From positions 16,507,001 through 16,571,000 of the forward strand of contig JAUCBN010000001.1 of the NCBI GenBank assembly GCA_035048815.1: 64,000 bases of DNA. The letters are read 5' to 3'. Positions 1 to 11,216 of this stretch are shown one piece after another. A program made the position numbers and the translations under genes. Position 1 is the first letter of the stretch; each line of letters opens with the position of its first letter. The DNA comes from Abelmoschus esculentus. Lineage: Eukaryota > Streptophyta > Magnoliopsida > Malvales > Malvaceae. The notes beneath the pieces are model-generated. The model was not told the DNA's origin. It saw only the letters and a program-made list of their open reading frames with translations, and did no database searches.

Positions 1-771
1 AGATATGTTGAGGTGTTGTGTCATCGAGTTTCAAGGTTCTTGGGAGAAGCAATTACCGTCGGTAGAGTTTGCTTATAATAATAGTTATCAGACAAGTATA
101 CAGATGGCACCGTTTGAGACGTTATATGGGCGTAAGTGTCGTACACCTTTGTGTTGGAAAGAAGTTGAACAGAAGTATATTTCTTTGCCTCAAGTTTTGA
201 AGGATACGGATGAGAAAGTTAAGTTGTTATGTACTAAAATTAGGGAAGCTTCGGATAGGTAGAAATCCTATGCCGATTTAAAGCGTAGGGAGATAGAGTA
301 TGATGTTGGAGATAAAGTGTTTATTAAGGTTTCTCCGTGGAAAAGGTGAGGAGGTTTGGAAGAAAGGGGAAGTTGAGTCCTCGTTTTATTGGACCATATG
401 AGGTGTTGGAGCGTGTTGGTCCTGTTGCTTATAGTTTGAGGTTGCCAGAGGAGTTGAGTAAGATGCATGATGTTTTTCATGTATCAATGCTTCATAGACA
501 TAGATCGGATTCTTCACATGTTTTTCCGGTTGAGGAGATTAAGTTAAGGGAGGATATGAGTTATGAGGAAAAACCGATAAAGATTTTGGATATGGATACA
601 AAGGTTCTTCGAGGGAAGACCATAGATTTGGTTAAAGTGCTTTTGGAACACCGAGGTGTGGAAGAAGCAACTTGGGAGACAAGGAAAAAAACACGGAGGA
701 ACAGTTTCCTCACTTGTTTACTTCAGGTAAATTTCGAGGACGAAATTTTCTTAAAAGGGGGAGAGTTGTAA
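1..771 (+). pseudogene. Element A: 3' end of Ty3/gypsy (Del/Tekay-type) pol, integrase C-terminal part and chromodomain-like tail
   Basis: This is the end of a retrotransposon polyprotein that entered from left of the window. The first part (5-262) reads as the integrase core after the catalytic Glu, including AYNNSYQ, MAPFETLYGR and CRTPLCW. It continues with SYADLKRR, then, in another frame (337-771), SPRFIGPYEVLERVGPVAY, HDVFHVSMLHR and a chromodomain-like block ending in EEATWE. Lesions seen: a TAG at 260-262 where relatives have Gln, and a frameshift near 346. The last codon is a TAA at 769-771 that lies inside the LTR start, so the LTR supplies the stop. Lineage is inferred from motif order and from identity in style to element B; this copy cannot be functional. 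Confidence 0.9.
753..766 (+). other. Polypurine tract of element A
   Basis: AAAAGGGGGAGAGT lies directly before the LTR start TGTAACATCC. This is the expected plus-strand primer site. The reverse-oriented element B has the same tract at 27127-27140. Confidence 0.8.
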
Positions 772-2627
772 CATCCTGATTTTGGGGTTAGTAGTTTGGA
801 GAATTCGATTCGGGTTGAATCGGGTTCTCCGGTTCATTATTCCGGGGAAAAATAAATAAGAATATTTTAATTAGGAAAAATGATAATTTTGGAATATGGT
901 TTAAAATATTGGAAATATGTTTCAAGATTAAAAGAAAATAATTTGGACTTTATATTGATTTTTAATTATGCTTAATTATGCATAAATGACCAATTTGTAA
1001 TTTTTGGAAAAAATTGGAGGACTTATTTTGTAATTTTTGAAAAATTGAAGTTTTAGTGACTAAATTGAAAAACAAGCTAAACTTAGAATCTTTAGAGGGC
1101 CATAAACCCATTTCTAATTTTTAATAATGATTTATTCATCAAAATGTATTTTAATTACTTTAATTAGAGATTTTAATCATTTTCTCTCAAAATTACTTTT
1201 TTCTCATTTTCTCTCCACTTTCTCTTCATCTTTTCTCTTCAATTTCTTGCTGATTTTTGCATCTTTTTCCATAAAGATTATATCATTTTCATCATCTTTC
1301 CGTCCTTTACAAAACCTAAGCATCAATTTTATCAAATCAACATCAAATTACAAGGAATCCAGAAGAGGAAATTATATCTTTTTGGTGAATAGATCTTGAA
1401 GGTAATTTTCTGGATTTTTATTCTTTTCTAAGGTTCTTTATTGAAATTCCCAAGTATTAGCTTCTAATCTTTGAATAAAAACTTAATTTTATGTTTTTAA
1501 TGTTAGATCTAGTGATTTTGTGAATGTTTTTGGAAAATCTTTTTGGATATCATTCAATGCTGAAATTAGATGGTTTCAATTATGTTTTTATGTTAATTAA
1601 ATGATTAATTGAGTCTTCATTTGATAGAACATTAATTTAATCCTGGAATAATGCAATCGATGTAGTTTTAAGGTGCTTTTCGGTTGTTTTATGGGCTGTT
1701 TTAGATGCTTTAATGTTGCTGGAGATATAAGGATGGTTTGGATGTATTTTTGGATCATAATTTAAGGGATTAGATGTTAGATTCGTTAGGTTTTGGGATG
1801 ATGTTGTTCGGATGCGTTTCGGCTTAGTTTACGGTCTTTTCGGCTAAGTTTTCGGTAGTTTAACGGTGATCGGATATGGCTGTTGGTTTGGGCATGTTAT
1901 GATGTGAGAATGATCTGTTTTTAATGTTGTAGAAGAGGTACAAGAAGAAGCTTGAGTGCTGGTGCGTTGGTGCGATCATCGGATAGCGGCGAAAGCTCGT
2001 TTCGGTTGTTGATGAGTTTTTCGGACTTAAAGCGAATCGCGTTTGGTACGGTTCTGTTTTAGGGACTATGGAAGAGTGTGAAAACCTTCCATAGTTCAAG
2101 AGTAAGTAATGTAAATGTTTCTGATAAACCGATATGAGTTTCGGCTTCATTCGACAAAGGCATTATGTTGGTAATGCAATGAGATTTATGGAAATGCATG
2201 AGCATGATTTGAATTGGAGCATACATGAGAAATATTTGTTGAAATGCATAGCTTATTTATCATCCATTATTATGGAAAATTATGAGAAATGATTTAGAAT
2301 ATAATATGGTTATTTGCCTTCAAATTAAAGGTATCATTGGGCATGACTTTCGGTTCATTTGTTGAGCACATCATGGATGCATTATGAGCTGAAAATGAAT
2401 TGGAATATTATGTGGTTATTTGCCTTGAAATTGATGGTGCCGTTGGGCATGGCTTTTGGTTCATTTGTTGAACATATTATGCATGCATTATGAGCAGCAA
2501 GTTATCATAGACATTTGATTATGATATTGGCTTAGTGACACTAACTTTAGATTCGAATACGAATGACATGTCATTAGGATTTTCTTAAGTGCACTATAAA
2601 CAAAATTGAGAATACAGAATATTGTCT

Positions 2628-2820
2628 ACACGTAACAAGGGTGACTTTGTGTCCAACCGTGCGTGGTAGAGCCGCCTACACGTAACAAGGGTGACTATGT
2701 GTCCAATCGTGCGTGGTAGTGCTATAATGGTGACTTCGTGTCATGTCAATGGTGACTTCGTGTCATGTCAATGGTGACTTCGTGTCATGTTATTGGTGAC
2801 TTCGTGTCATGACGAGACAA
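2628..2820 (+). repeat. LTR minisatellite: two about 54-bp units plus four about 21-bp units
   Basis: Two long units contain CTACACGTAACAAGGGTGAC followed by GTGTCCAA(C/T)CGTGCGTGGTAG. They are followed by four shorter units with core GGTGACTTCGTGTCATG, the first three spaced regularly by TCAAT. The short unit looks like an internal part of the long unit amplified on its own. The homologous arrays in other copies have other compositions (see 24985-25225, 41814-42051, 57361-57541). Confidence 0.85.
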
Positions 2821-3550
2821 TGGTCTCTAACAATGGATCCGTGTATTCCATGAACTCAAGGTTCACATTAAGTGGTCACTAGAAAGCCAATATACATATA
2901 TGGATTTGAAATGGACATCGTGCATCATTTGTAAATTGTTTTGACAAGGTTATGTAAACTCAAGGATGCATACGATTTAAAGAATATGAGCATGAGATGT
3001 TAGCATGCATGTTTTGACAATGTATTGCAAATTATAGTTTCATCATGGTTTTAAATTGATGCATTGATGATTTTATGTAGAGCTTCCTCACTAAGCAAGT
3101 TTGCTTAAGCTCTCTTTCCATCCTTGCAGAAGAATAAAGGCACTTGGGGCTTCGTTCGAGGCAAGGAAACCAAGGGGAATAATCACTTTGAATTTGGTAT
3201 GTCTTTGGTAAATAAATTGAGCAAGGCAATGTGTAACCTAACCTATGTGAGGAGTGTGTACTTAGGATATGTTTTATGTTGTAATAAGACCATTATTGTT
3301 TGATTGTTAATTGTTGAACTTTGGAATTGTTTGGATTGTAAAAGCATGTACTTGCATTATTGTTATGTTTTTAATCATCTTCTAGGGAGCATGCCTATAG
3401 TTTGATTGATGTCCGTGACGTGGTTAATCATGTGTTATAAGTTGTTAATTATACTTAGGAATTATGCATATAGTTGGAAGTGATTAATAGTTGAGTATTA
3501 TGTTGTTAGAGTTCACTTAGTGTGATGGAACTTTAGGGTTCTAGACCCAA

Positions 3551-3741
3551 AGTTTCGAAACCTTAGTGAAGGTTCCGAAACCTTTGACAAATAGTTTGGA
3601 AACCTCCAAGAAGGTTTCCAAACCTTGCGGGCAGTTTCAAGTCTGGAAAGCTACTGGACGCGAAAATTTTGGAAACTTTCAGGGAAGTTTCGAAACCTTT
3701 TACAAAAAGTTTGGAAACCATCTGGAAGGTTTCCAAACCTT
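3551..3741 (+). repeat. Cluster of TTTCGAAA / TTTCCAAA inverted-repeat words in LTR A
   Basis: Seven imperfect copies of a palindromic word occur in 190 bp: GTTTCGAAAC at 3552-3561 and 3687-3696, GGTTCCGAAACC at 3571-3582, AGTTTGGAAACC at 3593-3604 and near 3708-3719, and AAGGTTTCCAAACCTT at 3611-3626 and 3726-3741. The same place holds one copy in the LTR at 23645 (near 24226), two in the LTR at 40453 (41026-41063) and none in the LTR at 56161. Confidence 0.8.
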
Positions 3742-4304
3742 TGACTACCAAGAACTGATAGTTGTTGTAAATTATACTTTAGTCCCGAATATCATCCTTT
3801 ATTCAATTAGGGTACCTATAGACGTTATTTTGAGCTAAAATTTCACATGGATGCATAAAGTGATTTAATTTCAACATGGTTAACTCAATTTGGAAGTAGT
3901 CCTTATAATTTGAAAGATTTATATTTTGGTCCCTAAATTAGAGAAACATGCTATTGTTGATGTTAGAATGATTCGTTTGACTTGAAATTTACCGTGAAGG
4001 ATACTTGTGTGTTTAATTGAACTTTGATGAAAATAATTTCTATTTTTTTATTAGAATTTAAAAGTTTTACGTTTTAGTCCTTAACTTAAGTGTTTAATCG
4101 GATGTTTGTTTGTGATTAGATTGTTTCCGTTAATGCTTTGCATGAGACCATGACATATAGGAATACAATTATGCATCTTGGAAAGATAAAAAATATAACA
4201 GTTTTAGGGTATTTTATCGAATCGGACCTTCACGGGTTTGGTTTGATATTCCCCGTGTAACCCATTAGTGTCGGTTCCATCTAAGCCGGGCTAAGGGGGT
4301 TACA

Positions 4305-5340
4305 ATACCCTTGGTGGTTGTATCGATACCCCAAAGAGAAAACTTAGGCGAGAAAGGCAGGCGTTTTAGAACGCCTAGCCCATGTTTTGATACTGAAACT
4401 TCCAGTAGAAAATCGTATCGATACTCCCTTTTAGATGTATCGATACCACAAAGAGAAATCTTAGGCTTTTAAGGCAGGTGTATCGGAACGCCTTACCCGA
4501 GTTTCAAAATCAAACCTTCCAGTAGCATTTTATTTCGATACCCCTCTAGGACGTATCAAAATAGGGGTCCGTATCGATACCCCATATAGGTGTATCGAGA
4601 CAGACTAGTTCCTTTGGTCTTAAGTCACATAGTAGCGTATCAATACGCGAGGGGAGCGCATCGATACATGTGGCATTTTGATACCCTCTTTACAGACGTA
4701 TCAATACGCTTGGGCAATATGCCCCAGAATTTAAGAGTGAGGCTTGGGAATTTCATAATTATGAAATAAGTCCCTAAGGGTTAGTTAAATCACATAATGA
4801 ATATTAAAACTTGGAAATTGTGACGTGGACTCTAATATGATAACTTATGTCATTAGGCTTGGTCTTTTGCTTTATTTTTTTGGTATAGTATGATATGAGA
4901 TCCTAGGTGGATCATCTTGTTTTGCTGAGTCCTAAATGGTGGGATCCAAATATCCAAAATAGTATTGCAACACGAACAAGGTCATCCAATGTAATATTTC
5001 GAGTGATGTATTAAAGACTTTTTTTCGAATTATGGCCGGCCACATTCGAAGATGTTCGATGTAACATTTTGAATTTAGGATTGGTTGGGCGGCCTCCATC
5101 TAGTTACTATTTTTTGAATGTAGGGCGATTTCATTCGAAGATGCTCGATATAATATTCCGAGCATATGATTTAAGGGCAACCTCAATCCTGAGTGTAGGA
5201 TCCTGATGTTGTATGGACGCGAGCCTTACTTCCTTGTGTTTGATTTTGTTGTGACATGTATATGCTGTGTGCGATAGTATACATCTCATTTATGTCAGCG
5301 TTCGAAATGAATACCATCAAGGTTGGAATTTCAGCATCGA
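4305..5340. other. Unassigned region rich in GTATCGATAC palindromes; likely relic of another LTR element
   Basis: No coding signal is seen. Between 4320 and 4708 the word GTATCGATAC occurs perfectly at 4320-4329, 4415-4424, 4437-4446 and 4571-4580, with variants at 4592-4601, 4635-4648, 4658-4667 and 4697-4708. From about 4980 to 5170 there are three diverged copies of a block with CATTCGAAGATG(T/C)TCGAT and a TAATATTTCGAG-like tail, about 75-90 bp apart. Together with the AT-rich spacer this resembles a decayed LTR, but no termini, PBS or PPT are found. Confidence 0.5.
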
Positions 5341-5722
5341 CTTAGAGCCAGAGTATAATTATTAGATATAATTCATTTTGGTTAACGGTTAAGATTTTAA
5401 AAATTTTAGTTAATTCGGTTTGACCACCGACCAAATTAAATGAATACACACCCCTAACTCCAACGCTATTATTCTTTGTTTAAGGAGGCTAATTAATTCT
5501 ATATACGTTTTAATCACTAAAATAATCATAGGCAATATATGAGTGTATGAATTCAATGCAAATCAAACCATGGACTACTTTTTTCTAATAATTTCTCTCA
5601 AACCTCAAATGATTGATGTTTTCATTCTGTACTTTTGAATTTGGTTTTAGTTGTTCGGTTCTTTTCTTAGTTTGATTTATTGTAATCATTTTTGGCTACG
5701 GGTGAACAGAAAGAGAGGGTGC
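5341..5722. other. AT-rich spacer before the WD40 pseudogene
   Basis: No gene, repeat or LTR terminus is recognised. It directly precedes the first in-frame Met of the pseudogene and would hold any old promoter or 5' leader, but I see no convincing TATA or initiator. Confidence 0.4.
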
Positions 5723-6496
5723 ATGGATAAGATGTTCGAAGAGCCCAATAGCATTAGTGGTAAATATCAGTTTGGGGACGAGAAGTATTCGGAACCTGGC
5801 ACGACCGCCAATGCTCCCATGACTGCGGCGGATGATTCCTTGCTTGCTTACAACAGCACATCATCTAATTATTCTTCCGTTATCGAAGGCAACATATTGA
5901 GTGGTGAAGCTTCACCCCTAACCATGTCAACAAGCCTTCATGGGACCTTTTCGAGACAATGGTCAAGTTTCGACCAATAGTCTCATCTGCTCGCTCACGC
6001 GTGAAGAGGGACATATCTATTCTTTAGCAGCCAGAAACGAACTCCTTTACACCGGCTCCGATAGTAAGAACATCCATCCATGTGTGAAAGAATCTCAAGG
6101 AATTCTTTGTCTTCAAATTGAATAGTGGATTGGTTAAGGCTATTGTGATATCGGGTGAAAAGATTTTCACCGATCATCAAGATAGGAAAATTCGTGTTTA
6201 GAAGGTCTCGATTAAGAACCCTTCGTTCATAAGTGAGCTGGGACTTTACCAACTCTAAGAGATAAAAGTTCGATTAAACCAAGCAATTACATCGAAGTGA
6301 GACGCAAACGTGCTTTATGGCTAAAACACTCGAATGCGGTGTCTTGTTTGAGCTTGAACAAGGAACAAGGTCTTATTTATTCAGCCTCATGGGACCGAAC
6401 TTATAAGGTTTGGAGAATCTCGGATTCTAAATGCCTCCAATTCATCCAGGCACATGACGATGCAGTTAGCTCCGTAATCCGAATCTCGATTTCAAA
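5723..6496 (+). pseudogene. WD40-repeat protein pseudogene, JINGUBANG-like, truncated
   Basis: Segments in three frames line up with a plant WD40 protein of the JINGUBANG type. These are a low-complexity N-terminus rich in Ser/Asn, then LICSLTREEGHIYSLAA and LLYTGSDSKNI (first WD repeat), then a frame with GLVKAIVISGEKIFT (second repeat), then ALWLKHSNAVSCLSL, LIYSASWDRTYKVWRISDS and IQAHDDAVSSV (third repeat, with WD-like dipeptides). Lesions: frameshifts near 5970, 6080 and 6290, a TAG at 6199-6201 where KVW would be expected, and a TAA at 6256-6258. Homology stops near 6496, so about half of the usual beta-propeller is missing. It is the only host-gene relic in the window. Whether it is an old duplicate or retrocopy cannot be decided; no introns are visible, but relatives of this family are often intronless. 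Family name is from recognition, not from a search. Confidence 0.75.
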
Positions 6497-7074
6497 AAAT
6501 TATGGACAGTTGATTTTTTAAAAACATCAAGTGATTCTTACATCTAATTAGCCTAAAACGAAGAAAAGAACTAGAAAACGTCATCAAAGATTCAAGTCAC
6601 TAACGTCAAGTAAAATAAACTTAATTTTTACACATTTTATCAATAAAAAAACACCCATTTTTATAATATTAAAGCATGCAAAATAATTTAAATTTTAAAA
6701 TTCTACGGTGTCAAATTTAAAAAAATGGATCATAAAATCTGTCCTAGTAAGCCCATGCAGCTTCCTTATAGGGACGAAGCTGGGATCAAACATTAAGAGT
6801 GGAAAAGGTCTATTATGCTTTTAAATCTAAAAATTGAGAGGGAAAAAAACTTTATTTTACTACTATTTAAACTAATAGGGACCTCAAAAACAATTATACA
6901 AAAAAAAATGGGAGGGCAAGGATACCTCTCACAACGTAGGTGGCTTCGTCCCTGTTCCCCCGTGAACATGTTATAATGATATCTGTAAACTCCTCCTTGA
7001 CTTTATCTATCGTTACATACGTAATTAGTCTAAACCCTACATACAAATCACACCATAATCCTATGATGTAGGAG
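6497..7074. other. AT-rich intergenic stretch, no feature recognised
   Basis: Contains A-runs and short imperfect repeats only. It ends at the TTGTT target site of the solo LTR. No reading frame, LTR terminus or tail is seen. Confidence 0.5.
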
Positions 7075-7079
7075 TTGTT
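7075..7079 (+). repeat. Target-site duplication TTGTT, left copy
   Basis: TTGTT lies immediately left of the solo LTR and is repeated exactly at 9012-9016, as expected for Ty3 integrase. Confidence 0.8.
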
Positions 7080-9011
7080 TGTAAACCCTAAGTTTTAATC
7101 TAACTTATTAAATAATTAATAATTTAAAATACTGAAAACTGATCATACAATTAATTTAAGTTTAACCTAAAAGTTTAATAAATATTAACAGTCCAGAAAA
7201 TCCGAATAAAAATTTCAAGTCCAAAATCCAGTACAATAGAAAATATTAACTAAAATATAACATAATAAATCCATAGTCTAAACTGTAAAAGATACGTAAA
7301 ATGCTCTGGTTCATAATCCCCTAAGTATCGTACGTAGCCTAGGTCTGAGATTTGGAACAAAAACTAAGAGGGTGTAAGCTAGGGAGCATAGTGTGTGTCT
7401 AGTGTGTAGATAAACAAGATTACAGAACAAAATGAAATAGATGATGTAATGTATGCAGCCAACTTCGAATGTCATTAGAAGAGTAGGTTCTCTTGAATCA
7501 CTCTAACTCCGTCACACCAACAGAAGTGGAAACTCGACCCGTAGGTGGAGCCACTGAACAGAAGTGGTACCTCGACCCGAAGGTGGAGCCACTGAATAGA
7601 AGTGATAAAAATCACTGAACTTCCCCGTACAGATAATCCAACCATATTCAATGTTATGAGCAGATACAAAATCAGAATACGTACCTTAAAATCTAATTGG
7701 AGGCATGCATATTAATATCCGAATCAGATATGCAATTAACTCAGAGCATGACAATGTGAGATATTTCACTAAACACAAGAATAATGCAAACTACATGACC
7801 ATACACGAATAACAGAATCTACACAAACAAAAATAAACGAAATTGACAGAAGAGAACACAACTGAAACAGAAATCTCAACATCGAGAATGATGTCTACTG
7901 GACTCGGTTCTACCACTAGATCGAGCAGGTGTAGAACCTACGAGTAACAAAATATTAGACACACTACTATGTCACTATACCGATAAGTACACGAAACAAA
8001 AATAATCGAATACTCACGTGTATGTCCCGAAGACTGATGAACATGAGGTCGTCTAGGAGGAGGGGGAGGTAGATGTTCGGGGTCTGAATCAACGTTACCT
8101 AAACCAAACGGTAAACTAATTAAAAATCCGATAAAAATAACTTCTAGATAAAACATTCGAACTTAAAAGCTCTAAAAAATAAATGTTGGGTTTGAATTTT
8201 GAAAAACGGATTGCACCATCGAACTTAGAACATCGAAAAACATTAAATGAGACCGGGTCGAAAAAAGTCAACGCTAACATCATCATGGTTAACGCTAACA
8301 TCAGCAAGTCAACATTGATGTCAGCAGATGATGTCAACAGTGATGTCATTCGGGTCATAGGTCAGGTCATTTGGGTCAACGAGTTAGGTCGGATCTTCCC
8401 AGGATTTTCCCAAAAAAATATGGGTTTTCTAGATTTTCTAGGAAAATTCTCGAAAATTTTAAAATCACCGAGGCTCGATTCTTTCTCCAATTCTTTACTA
8501 GATTCAATTCGAAACAGGAACTAACCCCCCCTTCAACACCCGGAAACAATTAAACCGAAAAAAAACTCTTCTAAAACTCACCAAAACAGAATTTAAACTC
8601 CCACTTAAGCTATCGAACAAAACAAAAACAAAGAGGGAAAAAGAAAGACTTACCAGAATTGTAGAAACGGGAACATAATGCACAAGAAGGAAAAAATAGA
8701 TGATTCTCGTTGAAACACAATTGAAAGAGAATGAAGAATTAACAAAAATAAAATATAGGACTTAAAAGAGAATTAAACTCCCAAAACATAACCGATACAA
8801 GTATAAGAAAACTAAAATCTGAAATTTAATGAGGGTAAAATTACACAACAGAGGCCTAAATATTTCAAAATTTAAAAGTGGACCCTCAAGTTTTCAAAAT
8901 TTACAAAACGGTCCCAAAAAATGCAATTAGATCAAGGCAAAAATTTCCAAATTCTAGGGTATGAATTAGGGATTTAGGGTTTTTAATTTGGTGAAAAATT
9001 GAGGTGTTACA
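7080..9011 (-). mobile_element. Solo LTR, Del/Tekay-type, distantly related to element C LTR
   Basis: On the minus strand it starts TGTAACACCTCAATTT and ends GGGTTTACA, with a perfect 5-bp duplication on both sides and no internal sequence. It shares the order of landmarks with the LTRs of element C: TGTAA(A/C)CCCT end, the CCAGTGTGTC-like block, a proline-codon-like GGAGG stretch near 8060, FEKRI/ACGGA block near 8200, and a GTCAAC-rich block near 8265-8385. It is clearly diverged from C. Interpreted as LTR-LTR recombination removing the body of the element. Confidence 0.82.
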
Positions 9012-9016
9012 TTGTT
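9012..9016 (+). repeat. Target-site duplication TTGTT, right copy
   Basis: Exact match to 7075-7079. Confidence 0.8.
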
Positions 9017-9280
9017 GATGAACATTCAACTTCTCCCATCATCTGATTATGCCTTCCATCATGCCAGGGAATAATTCTCACCATCAACATTTCCATGTGC
9101 CAATCTCATCTTCATCTTCTTCCCCTTCACACCATTGAGAATAGACGATGAAGTATTTTTTCTAGTGAAGGTGATGTGAGCACATCTTCACCAACACTTG
9201 ACACTGATCCGGAGGTCTTGTCTTTAGGACCAATTACTCAATCTAAGGCAAATTTTTTCAAGCAAGTACTTTTCTTTACT
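9017..9280 (+). pseudogene. C-terminal end of a gypsy polyprotein (CRM-like), decayed
   Basis: A plus-strand frame ends in DTDPEVLSLGPITQSKANFFKQ, which matches the GPxTRARAK-type segment that ends many plant CRM/Galadriel-like polyproteins. The upstream part is Ser/Pro-rich with no clear domain. It sits just left of the LTR that precedes element E. This is a short motif match only, so the assignment is tentative. Confidence 0.45.
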
Positions 9281-9329
9281 TGTGCTTCAATTCTGAATTT
9301 ATTCGATAATATTTATGCCTTAGAACATA

Positions 9330-10349
9330 GGGTTTATAATGTGTTGCATGTTGATATGTGACATATTAGACTATATTACATATTATATATATTTAATATA
9401 TATCTAACTTATTTATTTTATTCGAGTACATAGATGAACCCTTATTTGGTTGGTGCTACCCCTCGGTTGAAAAACATGCGCCACGTGTGCCTTACCTTTA
9501 CTGCACGGCTAATTCAAATTGATGCACTGATTTTTGGAATTGAAATTACACACATCAATTTTCATTCTCACACATTTAACATGTGTCTTATTCATTTGAA
9601 TTTCAATCGGTGTAATATATTCACAATTGGTGGAGGAAGATGAAAATTGCATGCAGATACAAATCCCACGTGCAATTAATTGGTTTCACTTTCATTACTT
9701 TTAATCACATATAAAATGTAACTTATGCAAGGTGCCAACATTGTTTGGATCAGATTTCTTCCCATTGAATTGATTAGTTTTGGATTCAAAATTCAATTTT
9801 GAATTCCTTTGATCTCTAGCCACAAATATTTAACCGGCCAACTTCCCCTATTTACTTATATATATATATGTACTAGAACAATGTAACATGGTTACACACT
9901 TTGAATAAAAATTTGGTTTGAGAGTTCTTTCTCTTTTTTGGTTTTTTTAGAACTATTCGATATTCAAGTCGTTTGATTGTCTTTTGATACTTCGGGTTCC
10001 TAAATTGATATTTAGCGGGTCCAAGTCTTACGACGTTAAACAAATTTGATTTGGGTTTGTTCAGCATATTGTTCGATTTTTTTTAAGTTTAACGTTTTCC
10101 ACTACCGATCGTTTTTGAAGTCTTCATCGTTGTTGTCGTTGAAGTCCTTTCCAAAGATGCCAAAGTTATCTTCATTATATATATATATATATCTCATATT
10201 TTTGTTCATCTTTAGATTTCCTATTTAATATAATTATGTCATGCAACTTTTGTTATCTTTTTGTCTTTTTTATTGTAAGAACGTGCCGATAACTTTCCTA
10301 AATCCATAACATACGAAGAAAGTCCATTTCAACAGGCTACATCGTATCA
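9330..10349 (+). mobile_element. LTR preceding element E (CRM-like); left edge uncertain
   Basis: The right edge is set by ...CATCGTATCA followed two bases later by a primer-binding site. A TATATATATATATG stretch at 9859-9871 and the pyrimidine-rich block near 9925 are plausible promoter and leader elements. The left terminus (TG) could not be fixed; it lies between about 9280 and 9420 because the polyprotein tail ends near 9280. Confidence 0.5.
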
Positions 10350-10351
10350 TA

Positions 10352-10364
10352 TGGTAATAGAGCC
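10352..10364 (+). other. Primer-binding site of element E (iMet-type)
   Basis: TGGTAATAGAGCC differs at two positions from the TGGTATCAGAGCC complementary to plant initiator-Met tRNA 3' ends, and sits two bases after the LTR end. Confidence 0.65.
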
Positions 10365-11216
10365 TAAGTTGTTGGATTCGTTGTAAATTTTTGCACGTTG
10401 AGTCTTGTAAGTTTGTACGTCGAATTTACTTTCGTATATATATATAAAGTTATTACATTCAAGTTACTAAAAAAGCATTAAAAAATTAGATTCGAAAAGA
10501 ACAAAAAAATTAGATTTGAATATAAAAAATTATATTCGAATATATAAAAATTAGATTAAAAAAAGGAAAGAAAAATCAGATTCAAAGCCATTTTTCTATC
10601 TATATATGTTTATTTTATATCTTTATATGTATTTAGTATTGTATCTTTTTGTAATTGGAAATTGTGTATGAACTCTGAATTGCAACTTCAATGTATTCGA
10701 AATTCTCCAAAGCTTACTTTACCTCTTTGTTCGGTGATAGGGACGTTGTAAGTTCGTCTTTGCTGTAAGACTTTCTACCTTTTTTATTTTCATCATTTGT
10801 TCGCATTAATGTCATATTCCTTATTTCCATTATTTTTGTTCTTTTTATTTTATTTTCCATCTTACTTGCCTTTCTTTTGTTTCGTGTCATCTTTGTTGTC
10901 ATGTTTGTTCTTGTTATTTGTTGTCCATTTATCCACACTATTATCACGAGTTTCGAGACGTTGAATTAGTTCTTTAAAGAGATGATTTTCAAGAAAGTGA
11001 AAGGGAAAGAAGGTATTGAGTGTGTGAGATTAGAAGGGGAGACAAAAAGAGCCATTCAAGTATTCTCCCGGGTGAAACACGAGCACTGAGTGCTAAATTT
11101 TGAGTGCACTGTTCTTGGAGTGACCATTGCGAGACTTTTTATTAAGTATGGTGTAAGGACATTTTTATTTATTTTACACTAACCTTTAATTTGTTGTGTG
11201 TTTTGTTATTTTAAAC
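10365..11216 (+). other. Element E leader between PBS and gag
   Basis: AT-rich, with TA microsatellites near 10177 and 10436 and repeated TTAGATTCGAA-like words at 10486-10580. No protein is recognised. A minus-strand open stretch at 10714-10947 is Lys/Thr/Met-rich low complexity and not a gene. Confidence 0.5.

Larger units (their letters stand above)
767..4304 (+). mobile_element. 3' LTR of element A (about 3.5 kb, Del/Tekay-type)
   Basis: The LTR begins TGTAACATCC after the polypurine tract and ends GGGGGTTACA. The boundaries are supported by three reverse copies of the same family: 23645-27126, 40453-43926 and 56161-59391. A pyrimidine-rich CTCTCTTCTC stretch near 1190-1250 may mark the transcription start region, but no good TATA box is seen. 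It contains a tandem-repeat block (2628-2820) and a palindromic block (3551-3741), both different in copy number from the other copies. No target duplication can be tested because the 5' side is outside the window. Short reading frames inside it are not credible genes. Confidence 0.88.

Noticed and set aside
7080..9011. Terminal TGTAA/TTACA as a DNA transposon with inverted repeats
   Set aside because: Short TG...CA ends with a 5-bp duplication and landmarks shared with the LTRs of element C fit a solo LTR better.
10714..10947. Lys/Thr/Met-rich minus-strand frame in the leader of element E
   Set aside because: Low-complexity reverse reading of a T-rich leader.
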